A stretch of DNA of 64,000 bases from Biscogniauxia marginata (GCA_022695795.1 MU404055.1:1302001-1366000); one strand, 5' to 3'. Positions 36,073 to 47,251 are shown, counted from the stretch's first letter. Program-made: numbers and translations. The notes: generated by a model not told the origin, from the letters alone.

Positions 36073-37232
36073 ATGTCGGTAGGCGGTACAGGTGGACGCC
36101 AATTATATGGCATGTCTGGTGCTTCAGCTGCACAACAAAGCGTGGACCTAGCAGAGAACTTCGATCGAGATGCTAGGGAATCAGAGACCGGATACGTATG
36201 TCTACTTGCCGAATATTTAAGAGTCTAGGGAGCTAAGCTTATAATGCCACATGCTAGGGGTCTCAAAAGAAAAACTCCGAAAGTCAAGACAAATCGTTCC
36301 TCGCCTCGGTCAAGGAGGCCTTGAAACCAGGGGATGTGAAGAGAAGAGCGGCTCATGAAGACACTACACAAGAGGGTAAACATGGAGGTATCATGGAGGC
36401 ATTAAAGCCCGGTATTCGAGACGACGACGAGAACCAGAAGCATCGTAAGCGTGGTGAATTCCTGAATGCCTCAAAGCCCGACTCGGGCGAGGGAGAAGGA
36501 CAACGCGGTGCAAAAAGCGACGAAAGCGGCCTTTTACAATCAATGATGCCACTAGGTCATAAGGAACATTCGAACAAGGAAAGCCACAGTAGCACGACCC
36601 TCGATTCTCTAAAGCCAGGGGATAGTCGCCGGGACGACGTCGAGGTGAGCCACCACGAGCATGGTAGCATGCTAGATTTCATGAGCCCTGGGCACAGCAC
36701 CCCTATTGTGCCGGGGGCCTTTAAGTCTTCGACGGGCGGTAGCGACCCTGGAAGCATAGGCCAACAAAGGAGGACGAGAAGCGGCAGTGACTCGAGAATT
36801 GGCAGTAGTATAAAGGAGAAGCTTGGGCTTGACAAGGGGTCCGAGAGAAACTACTAGCACGGCGTGCTCCCATCGCCTGATAAGTATCAAGGCCCCAGTG
36901 CAAAGGGTGGGGAGAGAAAGCTGGGTGAATTTGGATCGAACCCTAGGACGACTCCTAGGACGTCAGCTTTTGATAGCTAGGGCACTGTTGGCCATCAATT
37001 TTCGGTATGTTGGCCCTATGAATATTGCTTCACAAGTTCAATACGGCCACTATATATGGGTGCTGATGAGACATGTTAGGCGGAAGGGCATATAGGAGGC
37101 ACCGCTGACACCGTAGGAGGTCCATTTTCAAAGGAGGGGGCCGTTGGGCGACAATTTACCGATACTGGATCGATTGGTGGAAAGGTACAGGATACATTGG
37201 GGCACGGAGACGCTCCTAGGAGGGGGAAATAG
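36073..37232 (+). pseudogene. Interrupted gene for a hydrophilic Lys-Pro-Gly / glycine-rich repeat protein
   Basis: Predicted exons are 36073-36195, 36270-37004 and 37080-37232. The second exon is interrupted by TAG at 36855-36857 and again at 36978-36980, yet the frame stays the same through both and on across the last intron. The first part is very hydrophilic and repeats a hydrophobic-x-x-hydrophobic-KPG motif every 25-35 residues (VKEALKPGD, IMEALKPGI, LDSLKPGD, LDFMSPGH). The end repeats a Gly-rich unit: GTVGHQFSAEGHIGG and GAVGRQFTDTGSIGG around GGPFSKEG. The second TAG falls where the sister unit has Glu, so it sits inside a conserved repeat. If translation stops at the first TAG, a 236-residue protein remains. 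The family looks LEA-like or disordered; its function is unknown. Confidence 0.6.
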
Positions 37233-37837
37233 TCATATCATGAAAAGGGGGGAGGGTGCTGAGACTAAATCTTAGTCGAAGGGTTAGGTGCGACAATCTC
37301 GAATTTTTCATTTGAAGAGCTCTGGCTACTGCATTTGATACACTCGATCGACCCGTGTTGTGCAGTTCTGAGGATAGGCTTCGATTAGAAAGACAACCCC
37401 TCTCCATCTATACGCTACACCTCCTTTCTTCACGACACGGCGACTCAAGCTCACGTCAGCAGTTTCGTAGACGTCGAGCATGTGTTGAGCTGTGTTAAGC
37501 TACAAAATTGTGACTTCTGCGTGTCGGTAGCCGTGGGCACCTTGTGACCGAAGGATTCAACTAGACTTACAACTAACAACGTGACGTGACGTCCAGGTTG
37601 CTTAGCTTCTGTCCTGTAATAACTGCTTAAGGAATTCAGCGATATGCAAGCCGAGGAGACCGGGCTGCAAGTGGAGCAAGGTGAGACTGCACCTCGGCTC
37701 CGGGAGGATCGGAGTAAGGTTCAGAAATATATTAAAGGAGGTGGTAAGCTTCATATGGGGAAATCTCACTATTTCTCAGTGACAGACCAGACACCCATCC
37801 CCTTATCAACCCATAGCTTCGGCAGACATATCTGACA
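37233..37837. other. Intergenic region
   Basis: A 605-bp gap that should contain the promoter of the downstream membrane-protein gene. Nothing else was recognised. Confidence 0.5.
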
Positions 37838-38407
37838 ATGCCCCCCGCGCTTACTAGCCCCGGCCTCACTCAGGCCCTCTACGCCGGAAATGCGGTAAGT
37901 CGACAATTCACTCACTCCCCAGGGATAAATAATGCGAGTAAATAATTGCGGCTAACTCCATCGCCGTTATAAAAGCTCTGGTTCACCAGCGCGCTCGTCC
38001 ACTTCGGCTTCCGCCAGCCGTACATGATGCGCAAGATCTCGACGCGCAGCAGATCGCGCGACGCGGCGATCCGGCAGTCGCCCTCGGGCGACGCCTGGCA
38101 CCACGACATCATGGCGTACCTAGGCGGGATGAACAGCTCGCTGGCGGTACTCGCCGCGCTGCGGGTGTACGCGCTGGCGCGGCCGTCGCGGGTCCTCGGC
38201 GGAGGCGGCGACGACGTCTCGCTGGACGTGACAGCGCTGGTCGTCCTCGGCATAGCCAACTTCTCGCAGGCGCTCCTTAACTTCGTGCTGAGCCGGCCGA
38301 GCGACCGGTGGATCATGGGCAAGGGCTTCGATAGGATCACCGTCTTGGATGCCGTGTTCACCGTGCTGGACTGGATGGCGGCGGCGGCGAGGATCAAGGC
38401 TGCGTAG
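37838..38407 (+). CDS. Small integral membrane protein, unknown function
   Basis: Predicted exons are 37838-37894 and 37976-38407 (81-bp intron, phase 0), giving about 162 residues. Splicing joins MPPALTSPGLTQALYAGNA to LWFTSALVHFGFRQPYMMRK. Hydrophobic segments near YLGGMNSSLAVLAALRVYAL, VTALVVLGIANFSQALLNF and VLDAVFTVLDWMAAAAR suggest three or four membrane passes. The layout resembles small uncharacterised fungal membrane proteins; I cannot name the family with confidence. Exon 2 is GC-rich, in contrast with the AT-rich DNA around it, which supports it being an intact gene. Confidence 0.62.
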
Positions 38408-39015
38408 TGGCTTCTCTAGTTACCTATCGGCAAAATATTGCTGATAGCGATTTATTGAAGATAAGTCGAGTCTGATAGGCGATTCATGATGAGATCACGA
38501 AGCTGCGAGTTGTGAGATGTCGAATATCCTCACCATCTTTATGGTTGGCTCAGTACACTCCTCCGATCTACGGCTCCGGGGGGTTCCGGAGACGAGTGAT
38601 AGGATTTCTTCGATTGGATTTCAATTTACAGAAACTTTCAGAAAGGATATTATTCTAGCCATGCTAGCTAGCAGCTGGAAGATAGACATTATGCTCGTCG
38701 GATACGCATGGATGCTTATAATTATATACGTACTGCTAAGACTAGTTAATCCTAATTTTGAGTCTGCGAATGATTATATATAGTGCCGGTAAGTGCTTAA
38801 CCTACATGTTATAAGTATATTGTAGTACCCAAGTGTCGAGCCAGGGTAAATGACAATCAAATTGGAAGCATATAAACTACCTAGGTATATAAGAGAAATT
38901 ACCTATATAGCTTGATTAAGCTTATAAAAGTACATACTATTTTTGAATAAAATTAGGTACATATCTTTAACAGCCAGGCCGTAATAAAGGGCGGTTTCTT
39001 AAAGCTATCTATCTG
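38408..39015. other. Intergenic region
   Basis: AT-rich, convergent gap. A frame at 38517-38783 has a C-terminal hydrophobic stretch but no domain, and is not called. Confidence 0.45.
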
Positions 39016-40050
39016 TCAAAGGAGATAATAGCCTAAAGCCATCCAGTTCACCACTTCGCTAGAGTATGGCTTTTCAAATATCTCGCCAGCATAGTTTGCA
39101 ATGTCAGTTTCCCGATGATTGAATGTGAGGAACCGAGCATATTCAACCCACTCCGGAAGCCATCCAGCATAGCCCCAATCAAGTACAACCAAACTCTTGT
39201 CCTCGTCATTAACTATGATATTGCTCAAGTTCAAATCTCCATGCGTAAATACGATGCTGTGTGTCTTCGTATTAAGTGTCTCTTCGAACGCAGTACGCAT
39301 AGCTAGCGGTGCACGTTTCAGCCGTGAGACAAGCCAGTTGTTGAGAGCACCCTCGTCGTTAAAGGGACCGCCCTGTATGCTCCCGATGGTCATCGGCACA
39401 AAGAGGCGGATGGGCCCCCCGTCACAGGACATAATCTGCCCAGCTTCCTTTGGCGGCTGAGGCACAGCACGAATAGCTCGGAGTACGTCGCGCAGCCGTT
39501 GTGCCATCCTATGTTTTTCGGTGATGTTTAATTCAGGCCATACCTCGGACAACGGCCGTCCAGGGATATGACTCATCATTATGCACTCCTTGGGTGATTC
39601 GTGGACATTAATAATCTTAGTACCTAGAAGGCGAGGTACCTGAAAGCCTGGTGCTTCTGTTGCCACCTTCATGGCTGCAACCTCACCGGGCCAGGCCTTA
39701 TCGTCGACTTTCCAGACCGTACCATCTGGATGTAGTTCAACTCAGCGCTGAGTGCCTATATTAAAGAGGATCTTCACATCTGGCCAGAGGATAGGTCAGT
39801 CAAGTGAGTCGGCGCCTTTCAGGCTATCGGAAATATACCTGGACTGGTGCCATGGCACTCTAGTGTGTGAAGGGGGGCATGGATCCACTGTGGGGAGATT
39901 GGGCCACTTGCCATAGTAATGGTAGTTGACTTCTGTATTTATTTGTGTAATGATTGTGAGTGGAAGTGCGAGTATGGAGATTAGTGCTCCGGTTCCGGTT
40001 AACCATATAGCTGAAATAGAAAAAAACGATTTTTGGGTCAAGAAAACCAC
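39016..40050 (-). pseudogene. APH/choline-kinase-like phosphotransferase, 5' part interrupted by stops
   Basis: The intact 3' part (39672-39016, 218 residues) is a clear aminoglycoside-phosphotransferase-family domain. It has the catalytic-loop motif VFTHGDLNLSNIIVNDE and the metal-binding LDWGYAGW, preceded by IMMSHIPGRPLSEVWPEL. Such proteins phosphorylate small molecules or proteins; the substrate is unknown. Reading upstream in the same frame gives VELHPDGTVWKVDDKAWPGEVAAMKVA, clearly the N-lobe of the domain, but a TGA lies just before it. Beyond that comes PILWPDVKILFNIGTQR, another TGA, and an open stretch back to an ATG at 40050 that includes one hydrophobic segment. Both TGAs could derive from CGA by one transition. 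A short undetected intron could remove one of them, so the break is likely but not proven. Confidence 0.6.
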
Positions 40051-41642
40051 TATGCTTTGTGCAAGCTAGTTACAACCCCTCTTTATTAAAATAACAAGCA
40101 TACCTGCAATACTATAATTACCAAACACAATACGACTATAATTATTATTCTATAGCGTTTAAGGAGCTACCCCCACATGCGAGTCACTTAAATATATTAA
40201 AAGAATTGCGTGAGGAAAGAAAGCTTCCTCACACTGCTAGCGAGCTACATACATTTCTTAAGTACCGAAACTAAGCCATGGCAATGCATTTACCGAATAG
40301 CTCCACCACAGCAACTGCAATGGCTGTGACAGCTGAACTGTGATGTTACGGCGTAGCACGTCTAAAGTCCTCAGTTCGCGTCTAAGGAATGGTCACAAAC
40401 ACTCATTTTCAAGCTAAATGTCGACTAGCCACACATATACTTAAGTTAGTACTCAGTACTCTTATGCAACAGGTGCATACCGACATACAAGCCTAGTTGC
40501 TTTTGCTTCACGCTTCAAACTGGCACTCCGTAGAGACTTTAACAAACCGAAGAGTCAGGAAATGGTCAATTGAGAGATCCCACTTGAAAGGTAATAAACA
40601 CGTGCGCTAGCCTCCCCTCCGCCCCCAACCTCTACGTACTATGTAAGGGGTGTTCAAGGATTGATATACAGCACGCAGTCCCACAGACAGGGGATAACAA
40701 GCAGCAAGTTAGGGAATCCAATGAAACCTGCCACTAACCCAGTGTGTAGTACAGCATACGGCTCGGCTTCGTCGTGGCCAATGGTATAGGATTCAGCATG
40801 AGTGGGGGGATGTTTGCTATTATTACAGGAGGAAGTAAATCGTCCTTGACTTAATTTATACGTCTGACAGTCGACTAATCACCCCCGGTGAGAAAGACTG
40901 TAATACCATCACCCTCCTCTTTTCTCTCCTCCTAATTCATTTCTCTAGCAGGGAAGTTCCCATTACCGCGAGAAAGAAAAAAAAGGTACCCTAGGCGGGG
41001 ATTGAAGGAATCAAGTTTCAGATGTATTATTAACCTTGGGATCGAGATAATAATAAGGATGGCGGAACCAAACATCTACACTATGTAAGTACTATACATA
41101 TTAAGAATGTGGAGAAAAGGGGGGTAACGCAAAGGTGAGGCAAGGTAAAAAGGTATGCGGCGCAGACAGATAAGCATGGCTTTACCCTCTTTACGGTTAT
41201 TTTTAGTATGAGAATATGCGTTAACATACGCTGGGGCTACGGGGCACGCATGTATACCAACTAATGTGCCGCACGCTAAAAAGCTTACAACTTAGCTATA
41301 CCTATTTATTGATCCTGTTAATGTCGACGACGCAGATAACGATGAAGATTTGTGGCGTGGTGGTTCAGCCGGCTTTCGTGTACTCCTTCAATTGTGCTCG
41401 AAGCGCCAACCATACATTAGTTAGAAGTTGGTCCATAGCCCCGGGTCTGTCTCTATGAATTGATACGTTAGCTCTCCTTTTACTTCGTTCTTTCTTTTCT
41501 GCCGTTCTCTCGCTTTCTGTATTATGTCTTGCATTGTTTCCTGCGTTGTCTACCTAAAAATTTCCCTACTTCCAATATACATTCCTCCTCGGACCAAGTA
41601 AGCGATGAAACTTCTGGATCATAGCGACTACCACTGTAATAT
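40051..41642. other. Intergenic region between divergent genes
   Basis: About 1.6 kb with only short open frames. It should contain the promoter of the glycosyltransferase gene. Pyrimidine-rich DNA occurs at 40905-40950 and again just upstream of the next start. Confidence 0.5.
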
Positions 41643-42728
41643 ATGATAGTGGAAACTACCGCCATGGTCGGTATACTATCTCGCGGGCCACTCGTAGCCC
41701 TCATCTCCATCATCCTCTTTCTGATAACTCTCCGTTTTCTCCACAGAGACACCTCTTCCTGGACGAGATCTGCCATATCCTCCTCTGTCCTCAGCCCGCA
41801 GACGTTCAGTACCTCCTCCTCCTCCTCCCCTATCAGCAAACTTTACAACGACCGGTACGGCCGTCCTACGGCGACTGCGCCCTATATAACAAAGCAGATA
41901 TGGCAGATATTTTTCTCGCCGCCGGCTTCCACCCCGCCCGCGGACACGTTCCAGGACATACCCACCTGGCTGCCTATGGCGCCCGACTGGACATACACTC
42001 TTATAGGTGACGCCGGGGGATCCTCTTTCGTCGAGGCCCACTTCGGCGAGGACCGGCGGGACATTGTGGAGGCGTACCACGCGCTCGGCAACAGCAGCGA
42101 CGGCAGAAATAATAGCCACAAGAACCTGGCGCTCAAGTCCGACTTCCTGCGATACCTGCTGCTGTTCGTGCGCGGCGGCGTGTACAGCGACCTGGACACG
42201 CGCCCGCTAGCACCGCTGGACGAGTGGGTCCCGGCCGAGCGGCGGGACTCGGTGCGTCTCGTCGTCGCCGTCGAGTACGACAGCCCCGTTCTCGGCCCCA
42301 CCGAGATGTACCCCATACAATTCAGCCAGTGGACGATCGCCTCGGCGGCGGGCCACCCCGTCATGGCGTGCATGATCGAGCGCGCGCTGGCGGGGCTACG
42401 GGGCCTCGGCGTCGTGGGCGGTAGTCGTAATAACGGAGACAGCGGAGGTGCCGTCCGCCCGGGCGAGAACGCCGTATACAATGCGACGGGGCCGATCGGC
42501 TGGACCGAGTGCGTGATGGAGGGGATCCGGGCGGCGGTCGAGTCGCCCGAGTCGTTCCGGCACGCGAACCTCTCGGGCATCGCGGAGCCGCGCTACTACG
42601 GCGATATCATGGTCCTGCCCGACGGGACGTTCGCGGCCTCGCTGCCGCCCGGGTCGCCGAAGCCGGCCAACGGGGACCGCGTCGGGTTGGTGTCCCACGC
42701 GTTCCGGGGCGTGTGGAAGCATTCGTGA
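41643..42728 (+). CDS. GT32-family glycosyltransferase (Och1-like), type II membrane protein
   Basis: This is a likely Golgi alpha-1,6-mannosyltransferase-type enzyme of the GT32/Gly_transf_sug family, which extends N-glycans or glycolipids. It is a single exon of 361 residues. A short cytoplasmic tail is followed by one signal-anchor helix (GPLVALISIILFLITLRFL, about residues 15-33) and a Ser/Thr-rich stem, then the catalytic domain. The family pattern is clear: ITKQIWQIF near the domain start, then ALKSDFLRYLLLFVRGGVYS and the metal-binding DXD motif DLD at 183-185. Later come TGPIGWTECV and a C-terminal HAFRGVWK. An alternative start eight codons downstream (MVGILSRG) is equally possible. 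No sugar-pathway neighbours help to define the acceptor. Confidence 0.85.
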   Translation: MIVETTAMVGILSRGPLVALISIILFLITLRFLHRDTSSWTRSAISSSVLSPQTFSTSSSSSPISKLYNDRYGRPTATAPYITKQIWQIFFSPPASTPPADTFQDIPTWLPMAPDWTYTLIGDAGGSSFVEAHFGEDRRDIVEAYHALGNSSDGRNNSHKNLALKSDFLRYLLLFVRGGVYSDLDTRPLAPLDEWVPAERRDSVRLVVAVEYDSPVLGPTEMYPIQFSQWTIASAAGHPVMACMIERALAGLRGLGVVGGSRNNGDSGGAVRPGENAVYNATGPIGWTECVMEGIRAAVESPESFRHANLSGIAEPRYYGDIMVLPDGTFAASLPPGSPKPANGDRVGLVSHAFRGVWKHS

Positions 42729-43521
42729 AAGATGAAACGGAAAGAAAACCGAATGAAGAAAAAGAAACCATGTATATTAAATTATTCGCGTATACCTAGA
42801 CAAAGAGGGGGGGCTAGGAATGCTTAACTTCAAAAATTGGTGTGTGCTCGGTATTCTAAGTGGATTACAAGTACAGTAGACTGATAGGAGCAGATGGAAA
42901 TCATGACGTAGAGTATTATCCTATATAGATGGTGTAAATTTTATAATTATAAGAAAGATCCGAGAAAATTGAAAGGTTTTCTAGCCGGCATTAACGTTAA
43001 TAACTGTCACTCGAAATGATGGCATTTCGGTACAACTTTCCACATTCCGTTCTCCGAGACTAGTGGTTTCTTATCATAATATATCATAAATTCTGGCCTG
43101 TTAATATCTGTACTGAGGCTGTTGGTTTGTCACTAAGAGTTACATGCGTTCGGGTCTAGGATAAATGGCAGCATTTAGAAAGTATTACTGTAAAAAGCTT
43201 TTGGGGACTTATATATATTAACCCTGGCTCCCTTTACCAGAACGGGAACTGAGGCTGATTAACATGTGTGATACAGGAAAGGGTTGGAAGTCCAAACTGA
43301 TCCTTAATAGGGGGGGGGGTGATATTCCAAACTCTCACTGAGCATTAAGTTACCCATGTCGGATTTTCCAGAGCCTTTACAAACATACAAAAGGCTATCT
43401 CTAGTCAAAGACTGAAAGTAGTCCGGTGTCAAAACTGTCCTGATTGCCGATTTATATCAGAGTGAAACTACACAGGATATTTCTCCAATCCTAATTCTCA
43501 ATTCCAACATGGTCAAGAGCC
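42729..43521. other. Intergenic region
   Basis: This convergent gap between the glycosyltransferase and methyltransferase genes is AT-rich around 42900-43220. A run of ten G lies at about 43310-43319. No gene was recognised. Confidence 0.5.
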
Positions 43522-44322
43522 TTAATTTTGGCCAACGTAGACAGCAATCTTCAACCCCCCAGAATACGGAGCTACCGTGCTCTTGAAGCCGTTCCCAGGA
43601 TCTCCGAGATATGCTAGCAACTCTGTATATCCGTCGTGTGCAGCAGTAATATTGTCCACGACGACCGTCGCGCCGACTCTCAAAGAGGGCTGCACAAGGC
43701 GTAGCGCCGGCAGGGCAAGAGGAGCCCATACTTGCGTGCGCTCCTACGTTAGCCTAGGTAATCGACGACCTAACCTAGACTCTCTTGTTCTAGGGGAACT
43801 TGGGATAATGCACCTCATACGGGAACAACACTTACTATCTAGCAGGAGAAAGTCGACTTCCTCCGGGAGGTCGGTCTTGAGTGTTTCTCGTAAGTCACCT
43901 TCCCTCAGTTCAATCCACTTCTCGAGTTCATCGCCGGCGCTCTTCCAATGCTGCCGGGCTCTATCGGCCTTCGTTGGTTCGATTTCCGTCGCGATGACCC
44001 GGCCGGCAGCAGCAGTCTTCTGGGCCATGGCATTTTGTCTCACGGCCAGGGCAAGGTAGATCGTACTGACACCAAAAGAGGTTCCGGCCTCGACCACGAA
44101 CCGGGCGCCGCTGGCTCGAAGAAGGAGGTATACTAGGGCGCACTTGTCGGGTTCTAACGCCACGAATCTATCCAAAGCCGTTGAGGCCGGCTGACCGTCG
44201 GTGCTGAGATAAGCATCCTCTGCTAGGGCTTGTTCATGTAGATCCCGGAGGAGTTCGATTGTTTCGGGTGCGGCCTGCACCGAGGCCAGAGCTTCGTCGA
44301 GGAACTTAGATTCAGTAGCCAT
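43522..44322 (-). CDS. Class I SAM-dependent O-methyltransferase
   Basis: This is a small soluble methyltransferase related to the catechol/caffeoyl-CoA O-methyltransferase-like group that is common in fungi. Predicted exons are 44322-43836 and 43730-43522, giving about 231 residues. The SAM-binding motif I is FVVEAGTSFGVSTIYLALA (about 74-92), followed by GRVIATEIEPTKADRARQHW and the acidic strand VDFLLLD. The 105-bp intron ends at an AAG acceptor; this choice restores DFLLLDIWAPLALPALRLVQ, typical of the family, while other acceptors break the frame. Motif VVVDNI and a C-terminal GLKIAVYVGQN complete the fold. It could act in secondary metabolism or detoxification. The adjacent genes do not form an obvious biosynthetic cluster. 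Confidence 0.83.
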
Positions 44323-45456
44323 GGTAGGTAGCCTGAATACGGAGACTAATTATAAGGAGTCTGCGGGCTTCAAGAGGGAGAGGGCTGAATCTGAATGCTG
44401 GAAAACTCTTAAAAAACAGGCAAGAGGCCGCAATTTTATTTGGTAGATATACCGCGGGATTAGGGGCGTTTGTCTGCTGGCAGAAGGCATTCTCGTCGTA
44501 GATCTGCCGAGAATATTGCATCTCCGCGGTCTATCGAACCGCTAGTGGGTGAAATAAAGCTCCGATGGCATGACAACATCGATATATTATGAATTCATCT
44601 TAGGCACTGGACATACGAATGCTCGCTTATGAGTCATAGCTCAGGAGGGAAGAAAAATGGGGGGAGCATAAAGCGAGAGCGGCAGGAGCTTTGCCTGATG
44701 GATACTCTAAGTGGATTTTATATCCGACGATAATCGGCGGGATGAGCTTGCATCGGGAGCGACTTTAATTTGCGGAAGGGCGCTGTGGGGTGTTACCGTT
44801 TGCCATATTAAGTCTCGTACGGCGATGTTTTCTGCGTAGACCGTAAGCGCCCAGAGAAACACCAAGATCTATAGAACATACGGAGAAAAAGCAGCAAATA
44901 TCAACTTGTCCGTCACTCAGGACTGGAATAATGAGCAACGTACCAAAGAGCATTTACTTGATATTATGTTATCAAATTTTCGAAACACTATAATCAGATT
45001 CTTTACATTATACATACTACTAGATGACGTATAATAAGGAGCTGTCAATCCTACAGAATAGGGGCTCCGGTTTTGTCGACTCCACCCTCGGGTCGTAGAT
45101 CTCGGGGACAATCTTTTCGGCTCTTTTACGTCCCTTAAGGAGTCATAATCCGGGGGCTATATATCGCTTATAATTAGCTAATACTCTATGAGTAATGCGT
45201 ACACAAGCCAATGCTTCTTATGGTTTTAGGTAGGCCGCCGACTGAAGTGAAGTCGGTCCACGAAGAGAGACCATAGGTATGGAGATAACTGCCACCACCC
45301 TCTCCATATGTTCAAGAATTGTCATTATATGCCATGCTAGTGCCCGTTCCCCGAAGCTAGAAAAACGCGATCACGCCGACTTTCACGATGGGTCAAGACA
45401 CCCTCTCAGACAACATTCGCCGTTCCTAGCGTGCCAATTGAAGAACAACTTATTTC
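44323..45456. other. Intergenic region
   Basis: No coding region is supportable. It holds the promoter of the methyltransferase at its left end. Confidence 0.5.
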
Positions 45457-45853
45457 TTAGGAGGGGAGCTCCAGCCCCGTAGTCTCGTTGACAAACCCCC
45501 TGTGACAGGACGAACCCATACTTCCAGCTATCGGCGCTGATGTTGACCCCAGAGGAGAGCTCGTCGTGGCGCGCGACAAAGTCGGGAGTGATCTGATCCT
45601 CGCCCGTGTTACCCCATGACGAGCTCGGGGATGCCGATTCGGATGCGGCGAGTTCTGCTGGTGTAGCGCCACGTGTGGATCGTATTGCCGTACGTCCCGA
45701 CCAGCACGTCTTTCATGATGGCGTGGTCGACGGGGCCTGGCAGCCCCGTATCGATTCAGGAAGCCTTTCAGGGCCGCAGCAGCTGAAGGGGATTATTGCC
45801 AGCAGAATCTGAGGTAAAAGAGCCAGCACGGTGGCCGCGCAAAGGGTAGTCAT
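45457..45853 (-). pseudogene. Decayed gene for a small secreted protein
   Basis: From an ATG at 45853 the frame begins MTTLCAATVLALLPQILLA, a convincing signal peptide. Coding character then jumps between frames: LKGFLNRYGAARP in a second frame, DHAIMKDVLVGTYGNTIHTW in a third, DQITPDFVARHDELSSGVNI and SWKYGFVLSQG in the first frame again, and FVNETTGLELPS to a stop at 45457 in the second. No single set of plausible introns joins these pieces. The most economical reading is a formerly secreted protein of roughly 120-130 residues that has accumulated several small indels. The family is not recognised. The DNA is more GC-rich than its surroundings, as remnants of genes are here. Confidence 0.38.
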
Positions 45854-47251
45854 TGGAAAAACACATGGCTAGTAAGCTGGTTCCAGCAAAGGAATAGGGG
45901 TAGTATCGATATTCTGTAGAATGCTGTGAGTTGAAAACTCAGTATTCGTCAATCTAGCACTTCGAAAAAAAAAAAAGGTCTTTAAATACACCAACGAACT
46001 CGATTAATAGCTCGACGGGTGCGGTTCTGCTTTATAGCACAGCAAGAGAGCTCCCGTCATCCGTGATCTCAGCAGAAGCGGCAATTTCAAGGCCGGAAAT
46101 ACCTACTCGCTTTGCGCTCATCGGATCGACTTATCACTTGGCCCTATCAGTGAGTTGTTTCCTTGGTCCCCATCCCCTGAAGCCCCCCCCCCCCCCCCCT
46201 TTTCAGAATTCTTAGGCTGTGTGCTTTTGAGTAGAATTGCGTATACATACAGACCCCTCAAGCCGCCTGTAGTACTCGGGATAACCCCGTCTCGTGCTTG
46301 CTAGTAGTAGCAAACCTGCCGGGGAAAGTCGCACCGCTATGGGGAAATAGCACTTAGGGATAACAACGATAACATCCCCGAGATCGCCGCTTCCTCCTGC
46401 GTCTGATCCCTGAGACTGTCAATCTCGAGAATCGAGTGTCAAGAGCTGCCAGTGACGATAGTCATTCCTAGGAGCCAGATGACAACGGGATCGTTCAATG
46501 CATCAAGCAAGGTGAACAAAGACCTGCTGTACTATCTCCTCCATGACATTCTCCCATTTCAAGAACTGGGTGTGGGACGGACCAGACATCCTTCAGCCAC
46601 ACCCATTATTTGAACAGGACATGGCGGAAGTCAGCAAAGGAAATTGCTGCAAAGAAGAAAAAAAAGGTGTGAGTTTTATCGTAGTTTTTAGCCGTGGTAG
46701 CGAGTCGAGCAGTAGTTCAAAAGATGGCTCGGGCTACGGAGGGAGAGGACGGTGATATATAAGCCAGCCAATGAACCACATCATCTTGTTAAACTGGTAA
46801 GAAGGAATGAGCATAAATATAAAAGGAGACAGCAAGATGAGAAAAAAAAAACCCTCCCCGAGGGAAAATTAGACGCGAGCTATAGATAAGAACAGTCTCT
46901 CTCTCCCCTTTGGTTACCGTCGAACTTCTCCGCTGATGATATACCTACCTAGGTAGGTAAGAGGTAAGTAAGTATGAATAATGCGATATGATGCCCGGTT
47001 CGGAACCGAGCCCACTGATATATATGATTCTGCCAAGGCGGCAGGAGGGAAAGGGGGGGGGGGTTGGTTGCCATATCACTCCTTATGTGCATGTGTATGT
47101 GTATGGGCATGAAACTTCACGGGGTGTATAATTTCCTGACGAACTTCCAGGTTAAAAAAAAAAAAAAAGTTAACAATGTCCTTCATTCATTCTCTCTGTA
47201 TCTCTTCCCCTCTCCGTCTCTCCTCTCTTTACCTTTCTTCTTCCGTAAGAA
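45854..47251. other. Intergenic region
   Basis: No gene is supportable. It includes a 17-base C-run at 46183-46199, an A-run near 45965, and a palindromic ACCTACCTAGGTAGGT motif at about 46945-46960. Confidence 0.5.
46183..46199. repeat. Poly-C homopolymer (17 bp)
   Basis: An uninterrupted run of 17 C in intergenic DNA, comparable to those at 17794 and 56223. Confidence 0.9.

Noticed and set aside
37080..37232. Gly-rich segment considered as a separate small gene
   Set aside because: It has no start codon of its own, joins in phase to the preceding frame through a good intron, and shares a repeat unit with it.
38517..38783. 88-codon frame with a hydrophobic C-terminal segment
   Set aside because: It lies in AT-rich DNA where hydrophobic codons are expected by chance, with no homologous feature recognised.
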